Assembly: GCA_911728455.2 (NCBI GenBank)
Contig: OU452221.1
Coordinates: forward strand, 3,686,290-3,750,289
Direction of reading: 5' to 3'
DNA: 64,000 nucleotides
Source of the DNA: Marthasterias glacialis
Lineage: Eukaryota; Echinodermata; Asteroidea; Forcipulatida; Asteriidae
The translations under genes were made by a program, and so were the position numbers. This document shows positions 1 through 12,200 of the stretch, in pieces. How positions within the stretch are numbered: the stretch's first letter is position 1; each line of letters opens with the position of its first letter. The notes under the pieces were generated by a model that saw only the letters and a program-made list of their open reading frames with translations, had not been told where the DNA came from and made no database searches.

Positions 1-2652
1 GGTGCCTCCTACATCATCAAGCATCCAGAACTTCTTAACTTGATGAAGTAGGTCACTGTCGGTATTGACGAAATATGATGCGGATAACTTTGGCTTCTTC
101 TGTAGATCAACTGGACCATTAAGAGTCCAGCCAAGGGCAGTCCTGGTTGCATACGGCTCACCAACATTACCAGAACGAGTCTCTAGGGGAACCATAACAT
201 GCGGTATATCTTGTCCAATTAAAAGATGGACGTCATTGATGTCAACATCGGGTATTGTGATGTTGTGAAGATGTGGCCAACGGTCCAAATCTTCTCTTGT
301 CACCAGACTACCCAGACCAATGTTTAACTTCGGCCTGGTGAGGACATTGGGCATCACAAATGAATGTGTGTCGTCATGATCGGTCACCTCCAAACTTACG
401 ACGAAGGTGTTGACTTCAGCTTCCTTCTGATCTAGTGTAGTCAACTTCATGGTTTCTCTCTTAGCATGAATACCAAGACGTTGCATCAGGTCCTCTGAAC
501 AGAAGCTTTGGGTTGAGCCACTGTCCATCAAAGCATAGGTACTCACAAATTGCTGCTCTCCATGTGCCCTGATCTTGACAGGAACAATAGGCAGGGCAAT
601 CTTACCCCTGTCGGCCCCAGTGACATTGCACACCACAACTGGGCTATTTGTGGTTGTTGTCTGCGATGGGCTCGAAGAACCATCTGATGTAGATTTATCA
701 CTTGTCGGTGTAGAGCTGGAATCACTGCGTGGAAGTGGAAGGTGCAAATATTTGCTATGCTTCTTGCCACATCCCTGGACTGTGCACACAAAAAGGCGAG
801 TACAATCTCGCCCCAAATGTCCTGGTTTAAAGCAGTTCACGCACAGCTTCTTGCTTTGCACGAAGGCAAGGCGGTCCTTTATACGCATTGCCTTAAATGC
901 ATCACACTGATTGAGATAATGGAGCTGACTACAACACACACAAGGTGAAGCCCTCTTTGTTGGAGTGTCAACTCTTGGTGTAACATCAGGGGTCTTCGTT
1001 GATGAAGTCTGGATGCCGAAGTTCGCCCGCCCTTCCTTTCTCTTTACATCTTTGGACTTCCACTCCTTCTTGGTTGTCGCTCTCTGGACAATCTTACCAA
1101 AGACTGGATCACGAACTTCTTCGGCTGCACTTGTTACAAACTTAGTAACATCATCGATGTTAGGGGTTCGTTTCTTGGCGGTCTTTATCCGATGAACTTC
1201 CTTCAGCCATCGTGTCTTGAGATGAAAGGGAAGTTTCTCGACGATTGACAAAAGGCTACCTCTATTGTTTAGCTCATTAAGGTACCCCATAGTGTCCAGA
1301 GTTTCACGACAACATCGAAGGTCATCGGCAAGATCTTGCAATGCAGTGTTATCAGTGACAGTTGGCCTTTCGGTCACCTTTTCTATCCAAGCCTGTGAAA
1401 TGGTGTGCTCGTCTCCATATCTTTCCTTTAGAAGACGACTGGCAAGGGCATATCCTTCTGATGGCCCTTTAATTGTGCAGCACTGCAGAAGTTGTCTGGC
1501 CTTTCCAGTACAGTACTGCAAGAGACGGGTAAGTTTGGCTCCATCCCCAATGGTTTCTTGTCCTACGGTGTTTTCAAAAGCTCGGATGAACGACCAGTAC
1601 TTTAGAGGGTTGCCATCAAACGTCATGAGTTCAGCCTTAGGGAGCTGAAGTGCTTCCACCAATGACTGCTGGTGTACGCGTGTGTCATTTACCATCTGGT
1701 ATAAGATATCTGAAACATCTGGGTGCTTAGCAGCCGACGGAGAACTGTTTGGTATTGCTGATGGTGCCCATAACTGGCCAGCTGGAATTGAGGTCTGACA
1801 TGATGGTGCACTAAACTTGGGTGTATCATTTACTAGAGCAGAATTGCTAGAGCCTGACATGCGATCCTGAGGGTGCTTCGGTGTAGTTTCTTCCATAGGT
1901 TTAGTCTTTGGTGTAGAATGAGTGAAACACACATCTGATCGACTTCCTGCTTCGGCTTCTGCGAAAGTTTTTTCCATAGCATTTGCTCTGACATATTTTA
2001 CCTTTAATTCCATCTCTCGTCGTTGCTGTTCAATCTTCATCTGTTGCTCTTTTAGCTCCATCATGTTTCGTAATGAGGCTAATTCAATGGCATTTTGTTC
2101 TTGTAAAGCGAGTGCTTCAGCCTCCAAAGCAGCTTTCTCGGCTTTAGCCATCAGACGGGCACCTACTCTGGAAACTTTGGAGGATGCACTGGTACTTATG
2201 CAGGAGAGGACATCTTGCTGTGAGCCATCACCCTGTTGGCTTATAGAATCACTCACATCAACATCATCATCAGGGTTGTCAACCTGAGCTTCAACCTCAC
2301 CTGGGGCTTGGTTCTCCTTCAACCAATCAGTGACCGAGCTCCGGAATTGTATGGCCTTGCTCTGGGTTTCCTTCCAGTAATCTGCAGAACTTTTCTTCTT
2401 ATCTTGTTCCAAGAGGTGTTCATCATAATTGTTCTGCGCATCAGTAAAATCTGCAAAGGCCTTCTCAAATTCAGTCATTTTTGACTCAACCTTTGGAGCT
2501 TCAAATTTGTTCACCATCAGGTTGGAGATTGTGCTCATGATCTTTGTCAGTGATGCCTTCCGGATGCCTCTGGTCTTCTTTAGGTCACGAGACTGCTGTA
2601 TCAAACTTGGGGTGGGTGATTTTGATTCTGTGGCATCCATTGTTGTGCTCAT
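1..2652 (-). CDS. BEL/Pao-type retrotransposon Gag-protease frame, partial
   Basis: The minus strand is open from an ATG at 2652-2650 to the window edge, 884 codons with no stop, so it is cut only by the window. Seen in order: a coiled-coil-rich stretch rich in E, A, Q and K (residues about 160-230); a DUF1759-like Gag region around residue 335 with the TFDGNPLKYW motif; two zinc-knuckle-like Cys clusters (about 567-615, including CFKPGHLGRDC); and a DUF1758-type retropepsin with MDSGST near residue 709, followed by LIGQD. This order is typical of BEL/Pao LTR elements. Reverse transcriptase, RNase H and integrase would lie left of the window. The lack of stops suggests a young copy. The 5' LTR should lie right of 2652, but I could not delimit it. 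Confidence 0.85.
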   Translation of the reverse strand, partial: MSTTMDATESKSPTPSLIQQSRDLKKTRGIRKASLTKIMSTISNLMVNKFEAPKVESKMTEFEKAFADFTDAQNNYDEHLLEQDKKKSSADYWKETQSKAIQFRSSVTDWLKENQAPGEVEAQVDNPDDDVDVSDSISQQGDGSQQDVLSCISTSASSKVSRVGARLMAKAEKAALEAEALALQEQNAIELASLRNMMELKEQQMKIEQQRREMELKVKYVRANAMEKTFAEAEAGSRSDVCFTHSTPKTKPMEETTPKHPQDRMSGSSNSALVNDTPKFSAPSCQTSIPAGQLWAPSAIPNSSPSAAKHPDVSDILYQMVNDTRVHQQSLVEALQLPKAELMTFDGNPLKYWSFIRAFENTVGQETIGDGAKLTRLLQYCTGKARQLLQCCTIKGPSEGYALASRLLKERYGDEHTISQAWIEKVTERPTVTDNTALQDLADDLRCCRETLDTMGYLNELNNRGSLLSIVEKLPFHLKTRWLKEVHRIKTAKKRTPNIDDVTKFVTSAAEEVRDPVFGKIVQRATTKKEWKSKDVKRKEGRANFGIQTSSTKTPDVTPRVDTPTKRASPCVCCSQLHYLNQCDAFKAMRIKDRLAFVQSKKLCVNCFKPGHLGRDCTRLFVCTVQGCGKKHSKYLHLPLPRSDSSSTPTSDKSTSDGSSSPSQTTTTNSPVVVCNVTGADRGKIALPIVPVKIRAHGEQQFVSTYALMDSGSTQSFCSEDLMQRLGIHAKRETMKLTTLDQKEAEVNTFVVSLEVTDHDDTHSFVMPNVLTRPKLNIGLGSLVTREDLDRWPHLHNITIPDVDINDVHLLIGQDIPHVMVPLETRSGNVGEPYATRTALGWTLNGPVDLQKKPKLSASYFVNTDSDLLHQVKKFWMLDDVGGT

Positions 2653-3430
2653 GATTATTAATTTTCTTTCTTTTAATCAGAATGAGTTCAGGACGTACAA
2701 AACTAATGTAGCTCACTACAGCTACAGCTGGATTTTCAGTGGATAATCAAGCAGAATCAAACTTTAGAGTCCCATTGTACAATTACACTTCTTTAATCTT
2801 GATTGGCTGATCATTTATTTGTTGATGCTATGGTGAACATAAATTTGTAGTTGGAGTAGATTGATTGCAGTTGGTGTTGATGAAACTTAGAAGAAAAAGA
2901 GGAAGAAGGTTTTGCTGTAAATAAATGAAATAAAACAAAAATACATGAAGCCTATGGTATGCGAGTTGATCTGAAAATAAGAACAGGACTGAGCAAGGTT
3001 TTATCATGAATGCCTACAAGACCCTATTAAGTATTATCAATTGCAATGAACCAACTCCTAACAAGCATTATACTTAAAGCAAAAAAAAACCATTACAATA
3101 CATGAAAAGACTTTATGTATGTACGTACGTGAGGAAAGTTACATGTAAAACCCAAACATTTTTGCACCAAGTGATTTAGAAAATAAACCCAAATTATTGA
3201 ATTTTACTTACTACGCTGGGGTATGATGAACTGTAAACTCTTTGCTTGATTTGGAAGTATTATTGATTAACTTTTTAGGAGTGATTTAAATGGATAATTT
3301 TCATGAAAGGTGTCACTTTTATCAACGTTAGAAATTTTCTGGAGGAATTCTTAATCAATGGTGAATCGAAAAATAGCGCCCTCAATAGGCAAACACAAAC
3401 TAAGGTGTCCTTTAAGGGACACAAAACTAC
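2653..3430. other. Non-coding stretch between BEL/Pao frame and plexin copy A
   Basis: No coding exon is visible. It should hold the leader and perhaps the 5' LTR of the minus-strand BEL/Pao element, but no matching LTR partner is in the window. Homology to the copy B intron starts near 3430, so the duplication edge lies here. No plexin exon 22 or transmembrane exon is recognisable. Confidence 0.4.
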
Positions 3431-4142
3431 TGTCCTTAACAAAAACCAAAGTGCATACTATGGTTATTCCAATGGATAAGTATCCAAATCTCTAAATCAA
3501 TTCACGACCAACATTTAAATTCCTGTTCATGATAATCTACCAAACATCAAGGACACAACTAGGAACTCAAAACTATATACTCTACCAGAGCAAAAACATT
3601 TAATTGTTCCCAAGCACCAGAGTTGACATGAATTCAGAGTTTGTCTACCTTGTCTACCTGGTGAAAGAAAAAGCTTGTATTTTCCTCAGATATCATCATA
3701 TCATGCTCGTGATGTACTTCTCTCCTGAGGGTACTGCTCACGAAAAGCTCCTTGCCAACTCTACAACTACAGGGGTTGCTAGAAGTGGAAATATAATCAT
3801 TTTATACGTACCTTCTGAAAATTGGATCCTACTTTCAGATCTTATTTTGTCAGCAATGACTCTTATCATGGATTATCATGGATCCAGCAAACCAAACCAC
3901 AACCAAACTACATATATTATTATTATTATTAATGGTTTATTAAAAATCTGCTCATCGCAGCCGGCAGGCTGAATTAAAATACAATGTAATAATAAATGTA
4001 ATAATAAAAAATAACAATAAAGACAATCAAACGGAGTGACCAACATGTTTTTACCTCTTGTTAAATTTACACATGGATGCCAAGGAACCATTTTGTATTT
4101 TGTTTTTAACCTTTTTGTATTATATTCTTCTTATTTGTTCAG

Positions 4143-6236
4143 TACGGTGAAGACGCCATGGTTGAAGAAGCCATGATGAAATTCTCTCGGTTGCTAGGCA
4201 ACAAGACTTTCTTACTATGTCTCATCCAGACCCTTGATACAGGAGGCAGCTTAAATGTGTCGGTGAAAGAAAAGTGAGAAGTTTGAGACATGAATTTTGA
4301 ACTCTTAAAAATTTCTCCTCTGTTAAACACTTTACAATCAAAGCATACTTTGTTTGTCCGTACTTTTCGTTAGTAGAAATGTTTAAAACTGTAGCTTGAG
4401 TAGTACCGATATTGATTTCCCGATGTCTTAATAAAAGTGCAACTAAACAATAATATGGACAAAACTATTAATATAGTGTTTTTATTTGCACAATTTTGTC
4501 ATTCCAGGCAGTCGATAGCATCTTTACTGACCGTTACCATGGTATTGAACAACAAACTGGACGTCCTGACAGAGTAGGTGCAACTGGGAACTCGGCATTG
4601 TACCAAGATGCCTTGAATTCTCATATCTCTCTTGCTGAAACTTCCCAATACTTCTATATAAAAAACAAATAAATAAAATAAACAAATAACTTAAAAGCAA
4701 TTCTTGGAGAGCACCGTTTTTTAAAGCATTTTTTAGAGCACAATCGAGGCAACATTGTTAAGACACCAAAATAGTTTCACACCGACTTTTTAGTGTGTCT
4801 TACTAAAAGGGATGACCTTATACCCAACTTGTTGAAGAAAATGATAATTAGTTTAAACCAACAACTTTATTATACAGAGATCTCTTTCAAATGAAACAGA
4901 GTTATAATTCTGTACACCCATAACACATGTAAGCGTGTTTCCTAAAAAGTTTGTACCTTCACGTAATTCCCTTTAAGATAGATGCATTATTTTACAAATA
5001 GAAAGATACTTCTTGTTCGTGAATCTTTGAAATTGTTTAGTATTAAATTGAGTTCTCTTGTTACTTTCAGCGTCTTGATAACTTTGATGTCACAGAAGAT
5101 TCAAGATGCTCAATCTACCAACCAGGAACTCCTACTTTTCTGCAAGTAAGAGCATTAAATATTATTTCTCTCGGAAGTGCTTTCCATTATCCAAAAGTCT
5201 AGTTCAAAAGATCAACAGGTTAACAGCTGGGACTTGAACCAACGACCCCGCATTTTAGAGATGTCTTTACCACTGGATCACCATATATGCAAGTCCGAAG
5301 AGCCAGTCCGAATTCTGTATGACCCACCCTTATTCACTCTACAGTTATCTTTCTGATACCAAATAAATGACTCCAAAGTTATGTTGTGGGTATTTTCTTA
5401 ATAGAAGAATGATTGCAGATTATAGTTATTGTTACTAACTTCTGGTAATGAAGCCAAGGATGCCTCAGAAGCCCAAGCAAACCTGTAGATACGGATGCTT
5501 GCTATCAGAACCAGAAACCTCGGGGTAAATCCCTACTCTTTCACGTTAAGTGTTCCGGGTTCTTTAACTTGTACTACTCATCCTAGTACATGGTACCTAC
5601 GGCTTTTAGTCCCATCCAAAGAAAAAGCAATTATGATAGAATGTCTTGCTCAAGGAGACAAGTGTCGCGACTGGCCACGCCGGAATTCGAACTACAGAAC
5701 GTAAACTATTTTGACCACATGTTCTCTTCAGAACCATCACAGCCCATGAGAAAGATAATATCATATGGTTACTGCAAGCCCTTATTTTCCAATGTAAACA
5801 AAAAATGTGTCATTTTTGTCTGCAGGACAGACAGCGTTTTGGAGAAGCTGTTGTCAAACTGGGTCGCCCTAAGCCTGTACGACCAACTAAAGGTAGGTCA
5901 CAGTGTAAACACATTTTCCAAAATAATATCCTGATGGTTAGATCTTCTAGTTAGAAAATTTTTGTTGTATAATAAAGAATTTTTAATTAGAGTTGCTGCA
6001 TTGTTTTTTGCAACAAGAACAACAATCAAGAATTGTTTAACATTTTCAGATACTGAAGCATGGTTTATTGGTTTTTATGTTTGATATAGAGTCACACCGC
6101 CTATCCTCTGTTTGTGTTGTACCGTGCCATCAAATACCGCACTGAACATGGTCCAATTGATGCCGTCACTGGCCAGGCTATATTTTCTCTCAACTTTAAG
6201 AATTTAATGCAAGAAACCATAAACTTCAACGTCTTG
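4143..6236 (+). CDS. Copy A: first half of plexin GAP domain (exons 23-27)
   Basis: Exons 4143-4273, 4508-4573, 5071-5145, 5826-5892 and 6090-6236. The translation follows the family pattern: a helix ending [17 protein letters not shown], then [10 protein letters not shown], then LLLFCK joined to [12 protein letters not shown], then [14 protein letters not shown] and [10 protein letters not shown]. In canonical plexins the position before T(E/D)SV holds an adjacent arginine pair that acts as arginine finger; here it reads C-K. The TDSV exon begins after a clear CAG acceptor at 5825, so the residue change does not depend on an ambiguous splice choice. Confidence 0.85.
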
Positions 6237-9200
6237 GTAAGTATAGATCTCCAATGTCGGATTCATTAAGCCACGCCGACTGCACAGCAATTGCCTATCA
6301 CTGCTGTTTTCATGGCCTTTATAGACACTGGTGGTTCTAAACAAAAACGGAACTGTCAACAAGGAAGTCAAGGTGCTAGACGTTGACACCATATCGCAGG
6401 TGAAGGAGAAGATCTTAGATGCCATCCATCTCAACAAACCCTACTCCAGCAGACCCAGTGCCATACAAGTCAGTCTTGGTATGTTTCTCCGTATACCCAC
6501 CACCCTGTCTCCCTTTTTTTGACTGTCACAAATTTTTGGATTCTGCATCAGCAATTTAAAAAGAGGAATCACTATTAACACATCTGAGTTGAGTTAAATC
6601 AACGAGCTATATTACATCACATACTTATTTTTTGACTCACGAACTTTAATTTAAACTCACACAGTCTAACCCTCAGACACAGTTTTCCTTTCTTATTAAC
6701 AACAACTGTCAAATAATTTTCTTTATAGAAAAATATTATATAATAACATAGGGCCTACATGGCTTTATTTGTGACAGTGTGGCACCGGGGAAAGAACGAC
6801 CGTCTAATCTTGACGGACAAGGGCGTCAGACCTGTCGATAACAAGTTATGTCGAATCAATACCCTGAAAGATTTCCAAGTGAGTAAAAACACAGGCTAAA
6901 ATATTTCATCAACATCTTAAAATAATTATTTGAAGTATTAATAAGTTGCAATTAAATCGCAGGAGATAAAAATGAAGAGCTCTTTTTCAGACGATGCAAT
7001 TGGACAAAAGTTATCACTGGATCCCTATTATTTCATTGGTTGCCCATAGGTACCCGACAGAGCACCAGTTACCCTTGTTGATAAGGGGCAGTTTGCCAGT
7101 TGCTCTGGACCAGTGCGTCAGTATGAAGACAAAATTACAAATGGTAAATTCTCTTCATAGAGATTCAGTTCAAAGTCGGTTGTATTTTTAAGAAAAGTCA
7201 AGCATTAACAAGTTCCAGTTTTGCTTTAATGTCACAAAAATGTTCTACCAAACAGCTCCATGAGGTTGAGCTGAGTGCAGAACTCATGTTTGAAATTCTT
7301 GAATGTATTGTATCAATATAAAATAGTTATAAAATACATCAACACTTCATAGGAATCAAAGATGATGTAATGTATCGCAATTTTTAAATCATCTACAGAA
7401 TTCTTTGCCTTCAAAGATGAAAACACACCTGCAGGACATCAATATCAATATCCGGTAAAACTCTAAAAGTAAACAAGTTATTAAGGGGCAGTGTGGTCAT
7501 GATTATAGCAGTAAATTGAATAGACGAGGTACTATGTGCACATATACGCCGGCGGTCACATCACAGTATGACAAAGACGGCAACCTTTTGTAATTTCACT
7601 GCAAGTGCACGCGTGTGCAGGATCTGGGTGAGATTTCATCTTTCCATGCACAGCCACAGGCCTGCTACAACCATGACGACACAGCCCCTTTTACATCGGT
7701 CCTGTGACTGTTAAGGGTTTCTCTTGAAACACTTTTATTATTTCCCTCGAAATTAATATTTTCCTTTATCTCGAAAAATGTGAACACACACACGAACCAC
7801 CATCTTGCAATCTATTCCACTTTAAGAGGAATGTTAAGAGATACCTTCTCGCTGTTTCAAATGTCTTGTTTTTTTCTTGTAGTCTTCATCTTGAGTCGCC
7901 CTTTGGCCTTGGATTTGGCTATAAATCCAGGGAAGAAAGACTCAGCCGTGCTGAATCCGATTCTGTGATTTTCCTCATCGTATTAAAGAATCTGTAAATC
8001 CACGAAAAAATATAAGACCACGTAGATTCAGGAGCTTCATCTGGGTGTCAAGAAGAGTCCTACTCAGTTTCAGAACATTTAATTTTTGTAGAGTCAAAAT
8101 AAAAGTAAGACTCAAAGGTCATTAACCTGACCTCAGTTGCAGCTCCTCCCCTCCCCTAACCTCACACCAAAATCACTTTTTGAAACAACATATTACTTCC
8201 ACCAGTACCCTCGCCAGGAAATAAGATATATTGTAGATAACATTGGAGCAACTGGATGCCTCTCTCTCTCTCTCTCTTCAAAGCAACAGTGAATAACCAG
8301 TTAACATTTGTATTTTAGGCTAAGGAGGAAGCAGAATCTTCATTTATGGGGAAAGGTGGTTACTGCATCCCAACCAAAGGTGACAGTCTGCAGAAGATTC
8401 TCCAAAACCTCCCTCAAGCAGAGTTTCCGGCAAAAGTAAGAATCTGTTTGTGGTTTGACAACAATCCAACAATGAAACTAAATATCGTTCTCCAAAATAC
8501 CAACATTACATTATTTCTCACTAATCTTTAAAACAATTGCAAATTTACCTTTCAAATGTTAGACAGCAAATCAGCTTTAATATTAACAGTTAACTAAGAC
8601 AGTGAACTAGATTTGAATATCAATAAATTTCATTGGTTCAAAGTTTTCACTAACAGGCCTACTTTTATTGATACTAGTTACCCTGTTTGGCTACGGACTA
8701 GGCCTCTGTTCACAATCAAATAATGTATATCCACGATGAGATCATTTCATTTGACGAAATATGGTACAGGTACTTTGACTGCACTGGTTACCTTATGTCA
8801 AGACAATGGACTGACAATAAAGAGATTCCTAGTAATATACATTTGTGGAATATCTTATTGGTCAAGAGTTTTCATTGGTACCCTTATTGTCACTGGTTAT
8901 CTTGTAGGACACTGATGACAGCGCCCAACAGAAGCAGTATGAAGGGGAGAGCGCATATGGTAATTATTGATTATTAAGAAACAAAAACCCCGCTGATGAA
9001 GTATGAACATAATCATGCAAAACAACTTAATTTCATAAATAAAATACCAGGCTGTAGTTATGTAGTCTAAAGACCATTAACTAAATGGAAGAGGTTGGCG
9101 TATGGACAAAAAAAACACACTTGTAACAGATCAAGCAAATCAGTTAAAGTCAGTCAGTATGCTATAAGATGTAAGATGGTGTCTGTCATGTTCTTCCTGC

Positions 9201-12200
9201 AACTCATGTCTTCAGATAACGATGGTTTGGGAGATGAAGAACAAAACCTTGAAGGCGTCAGAGATTGGCATCTGGTAAGTCAGAAAAGAAATTGAACGAA
9301 ATAATGATTGTTGCCAAAAAAGAATCGATTGATCAAATAGTTCTTTACACAAACAGTTGATCATAATGTTCTAATGTAACTTTTTTCACAACAGCTTAAT
9401 ACTCTTATAGAAAGTGTAATGGTTCGAGAAGATGTGTAACTATGGTAACGTTTTCCCCCAGACTAAAAAGCTGGAGTCTTTCTCTGTAGAGGAACACGCC
9501 GCCAAGCAGAGAAGAAGATATTGGTGTATATCACGAAATAAACGCAGTCAGTGGGCTTTTTATAAGGTTCCGTTCCAGAGAGTTCTATCATCAAAGGTAA
9601 CGTTTGTGTTTGCTCTTCAAGTTTGAAGAACGGCCACGACCACGGCCACACTAAAATGAACGGTAATTTAATATAATCCTATAATTAAGAAAAATTTAAG
9701 CTATAGTTCACTAAGATTGGACAGTTTTGACCAATGAGTATACCAACAAATGAAAATCGTTTGACTTTTTATCTCAACACTTCAAAAACAGAGCGTCATC
9801 CAAGAATATGTTGACAACATGTTCCAGACGATTTTGTCCGTGGAGAGCGCCCCCAAGGCCATTAAGTACCTCTTTGACTTTTTCGACGAGCAGGCACATA
9901 TTTATGACTTGAAGTCCAAAGATCCAACAATTACATATGCCTGGAAGAATAACATGTGAGTAATGAATGTCAGCAACCAAAAGCAACCAAAGCAACCAAG
10001 GCAACCAAAGCAACCAAAGCAACCAAAGCAACCAAAGCAACGAAAGCAACCAAAGCAGCCAAAAGCAACCAAAGCAACCAAAGCAACCAAAGCAACCAAA
10101 GAAACAAAAGCAGCCAAAGCAGCCAAAAGCAGCCAAAGCAGCCAAAAGCAGCCAAAGCAGCCAAAAGCAACCAAAGCAACCAAAGCAACCAAAAGCAACC
10201 AAAGAAACCAAAGCAACCAAAAACAACCAAAGCAACCAAAGCGTCCAAAAGCAACCAAAGAAACACAAGCAGCCAAAGCGGCCAAAAGCAACCAAGAGCA
10301 ACCAAAACAACGAAAGCAACCAAAGCAACCAAAGCAACCAAAAGCAACCAAAGAAACCAAAGCAACCAAAGAAACCAAAGCAGCCAAAAGCAACCAAAGC
10401 AACCAAAGCAACCAAAGCAACCAAAGCAACCAAAGCAACCAAAAGCAACCAAGAGAAACCAAAGCAACCAAAGCAGCCAAAAGCAACCAAAGCAACCAAA
10501 AGCCACCAAAGCAACCAAAAAGCAACCAAAGCAATAAAAGCTACTAAGGTAACCAAAGCAACCAAAGCAACCAAAAGCAACCAAAGCAACCAAAGCAACA
10601 ACAGCTACCAAGGTAACCAAATCAACCAAAGCAACCAAAAGCAACCAAAGCAACAAAAGCTACCAAAGTAACCAAAGCAACCAAAAGCAAACCAGGGCAA
10701 CCAAAGCAACCTTGGGATCCTTCCATTGTTTTCCCCTACTCTAAAGACTTCCTTTTTGTTAACATTCAACTTGTTCAGTTGGTTAATGAGACATTGATAT
10801 TGATAAACCTCAGTTTAACATAGTTTGAGATTAGTTTTCAGAAGTTCACGAGGATAAAAGTTCCAATTACCTCCAGATCTGAAGAATTTGAGGCTTGCAT
10901 GCCTCTCTCTAAATCCTCCCAGTTCATGTAAGATGCTTAAGCTTAACAACGCTTTCTGCTTAGTGTGCAAAACCTACATGCTTAACAGCTTCACAAAACG
11001 ATCCCCATACATTGTGCTTTCAAAAGATGTTTGCAACATAAATAAATATCTGAATACTCTTCAATCAATCACTTCTTGATAGTCTGCCACTGCGTTTCTG
11101 GTCCAACGCCATCAAGCATCCGGACTACATCTTTGACATTCGACCTTCTCGCTCCGTTGAGGCAAGCATGGACGTGATTGGTCAGTTATTCCATGACGCA
11201 CACGACACCAAGACGGATAAACTTGGACAGGTAAGAGACCGCAAGGGCGGCTTCCTTAAATCACAGAAAAAACATCTGTTTGCATTCCACTTTGTGGCTG
11301 GTACGCACTTTGATAACTCATCGGTGTCATTCAGCAAGACCCAAGGACTGTGCATTTAATATGGTGGACAATCTGGTGAGAAATGTTGAGTGCTTTCCTC
11401 GAACAACTAAACACAATAATTCTTCACAGAGGGAGAATATGCATCTTAGGGATTTATTGTTGATTGGATAACTACGGGGGAGGGGAAAGGGGGAGGGCCC
11501 TGAAGGGGGGGGGGGGGTGTCAGATCTAAATACAAAGTTTCTGATTTTTTTTTTACGTTGACAGGAATCCTCCATAAACAAGTTCTTGTACAGCAGAGAG
11601 AAGACAAAGTACCAGCGTCTTGTTCGACAATACTATAAAGGAGTGGAGGAATCTTCACCGGTACCCACACAAGATCTGAACGCAGAGCTACACAAAGCAA
11701 GTCAGGTAAGACAATTTAACTTAACACAAATTCCTGCCCAATTCTAAAAGCCTTCTCATTGTTGTTTAATTTCAGGATCCCTTGACATAATACAGCAATG
11801 CGAATTTCCTTTTTTTATACTATTCTTCCAATATCCAAACTACATACAAAATACAACATTGTTTTCTTGTAGAACTTCACAGGACTGTTCAGCAAGCTAA
11901 GCACCTTGAAGCAGCTATGGGATCTTGTAAGTTGATCTATCCCTGTTTTATTGATATTAATGAGGCTATCTACTTGCACTTTCTTGAACAGTTTGAAATT
12001 AACCTCTGACCTGACTTTGGCCCAAAACATTGATGAAAAAATCTCTCTCTGATATGTTATAATCCCATATTTCAAGCCTCTCTTGTGCGACCAGTTAATC
12101 GTCTGTCACACTGTGACAACTAAAACAAGATGGCGTCTGTAATTTTGTTTAGCACCCACGATCAATCCAAAGGGTATTTGAAACAAAACGTTAAGAAAAG

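Noticed and set aside
7883-7965. Possible exon after a CTTGTAG acceptor, with a counterpart near 41128
   Set aside because: The frames hit stops, the two copies differ by a deletion, and the neighbouring exons join in phase without it.
9774-10671. Long overlapping frames of Lys/Ala/Thr, Gln/Pro/Lys or Leu/Trp repeats on both strands
   Set aside because: They are translations of a stop-free 9-bp minisatellite in an intron, not genes.
9973-10712. Regular short repeats that might suggest a CRISPR array
   Set aside because: The units are contiguous with no unique spacers, and the genome is eukaryotic.
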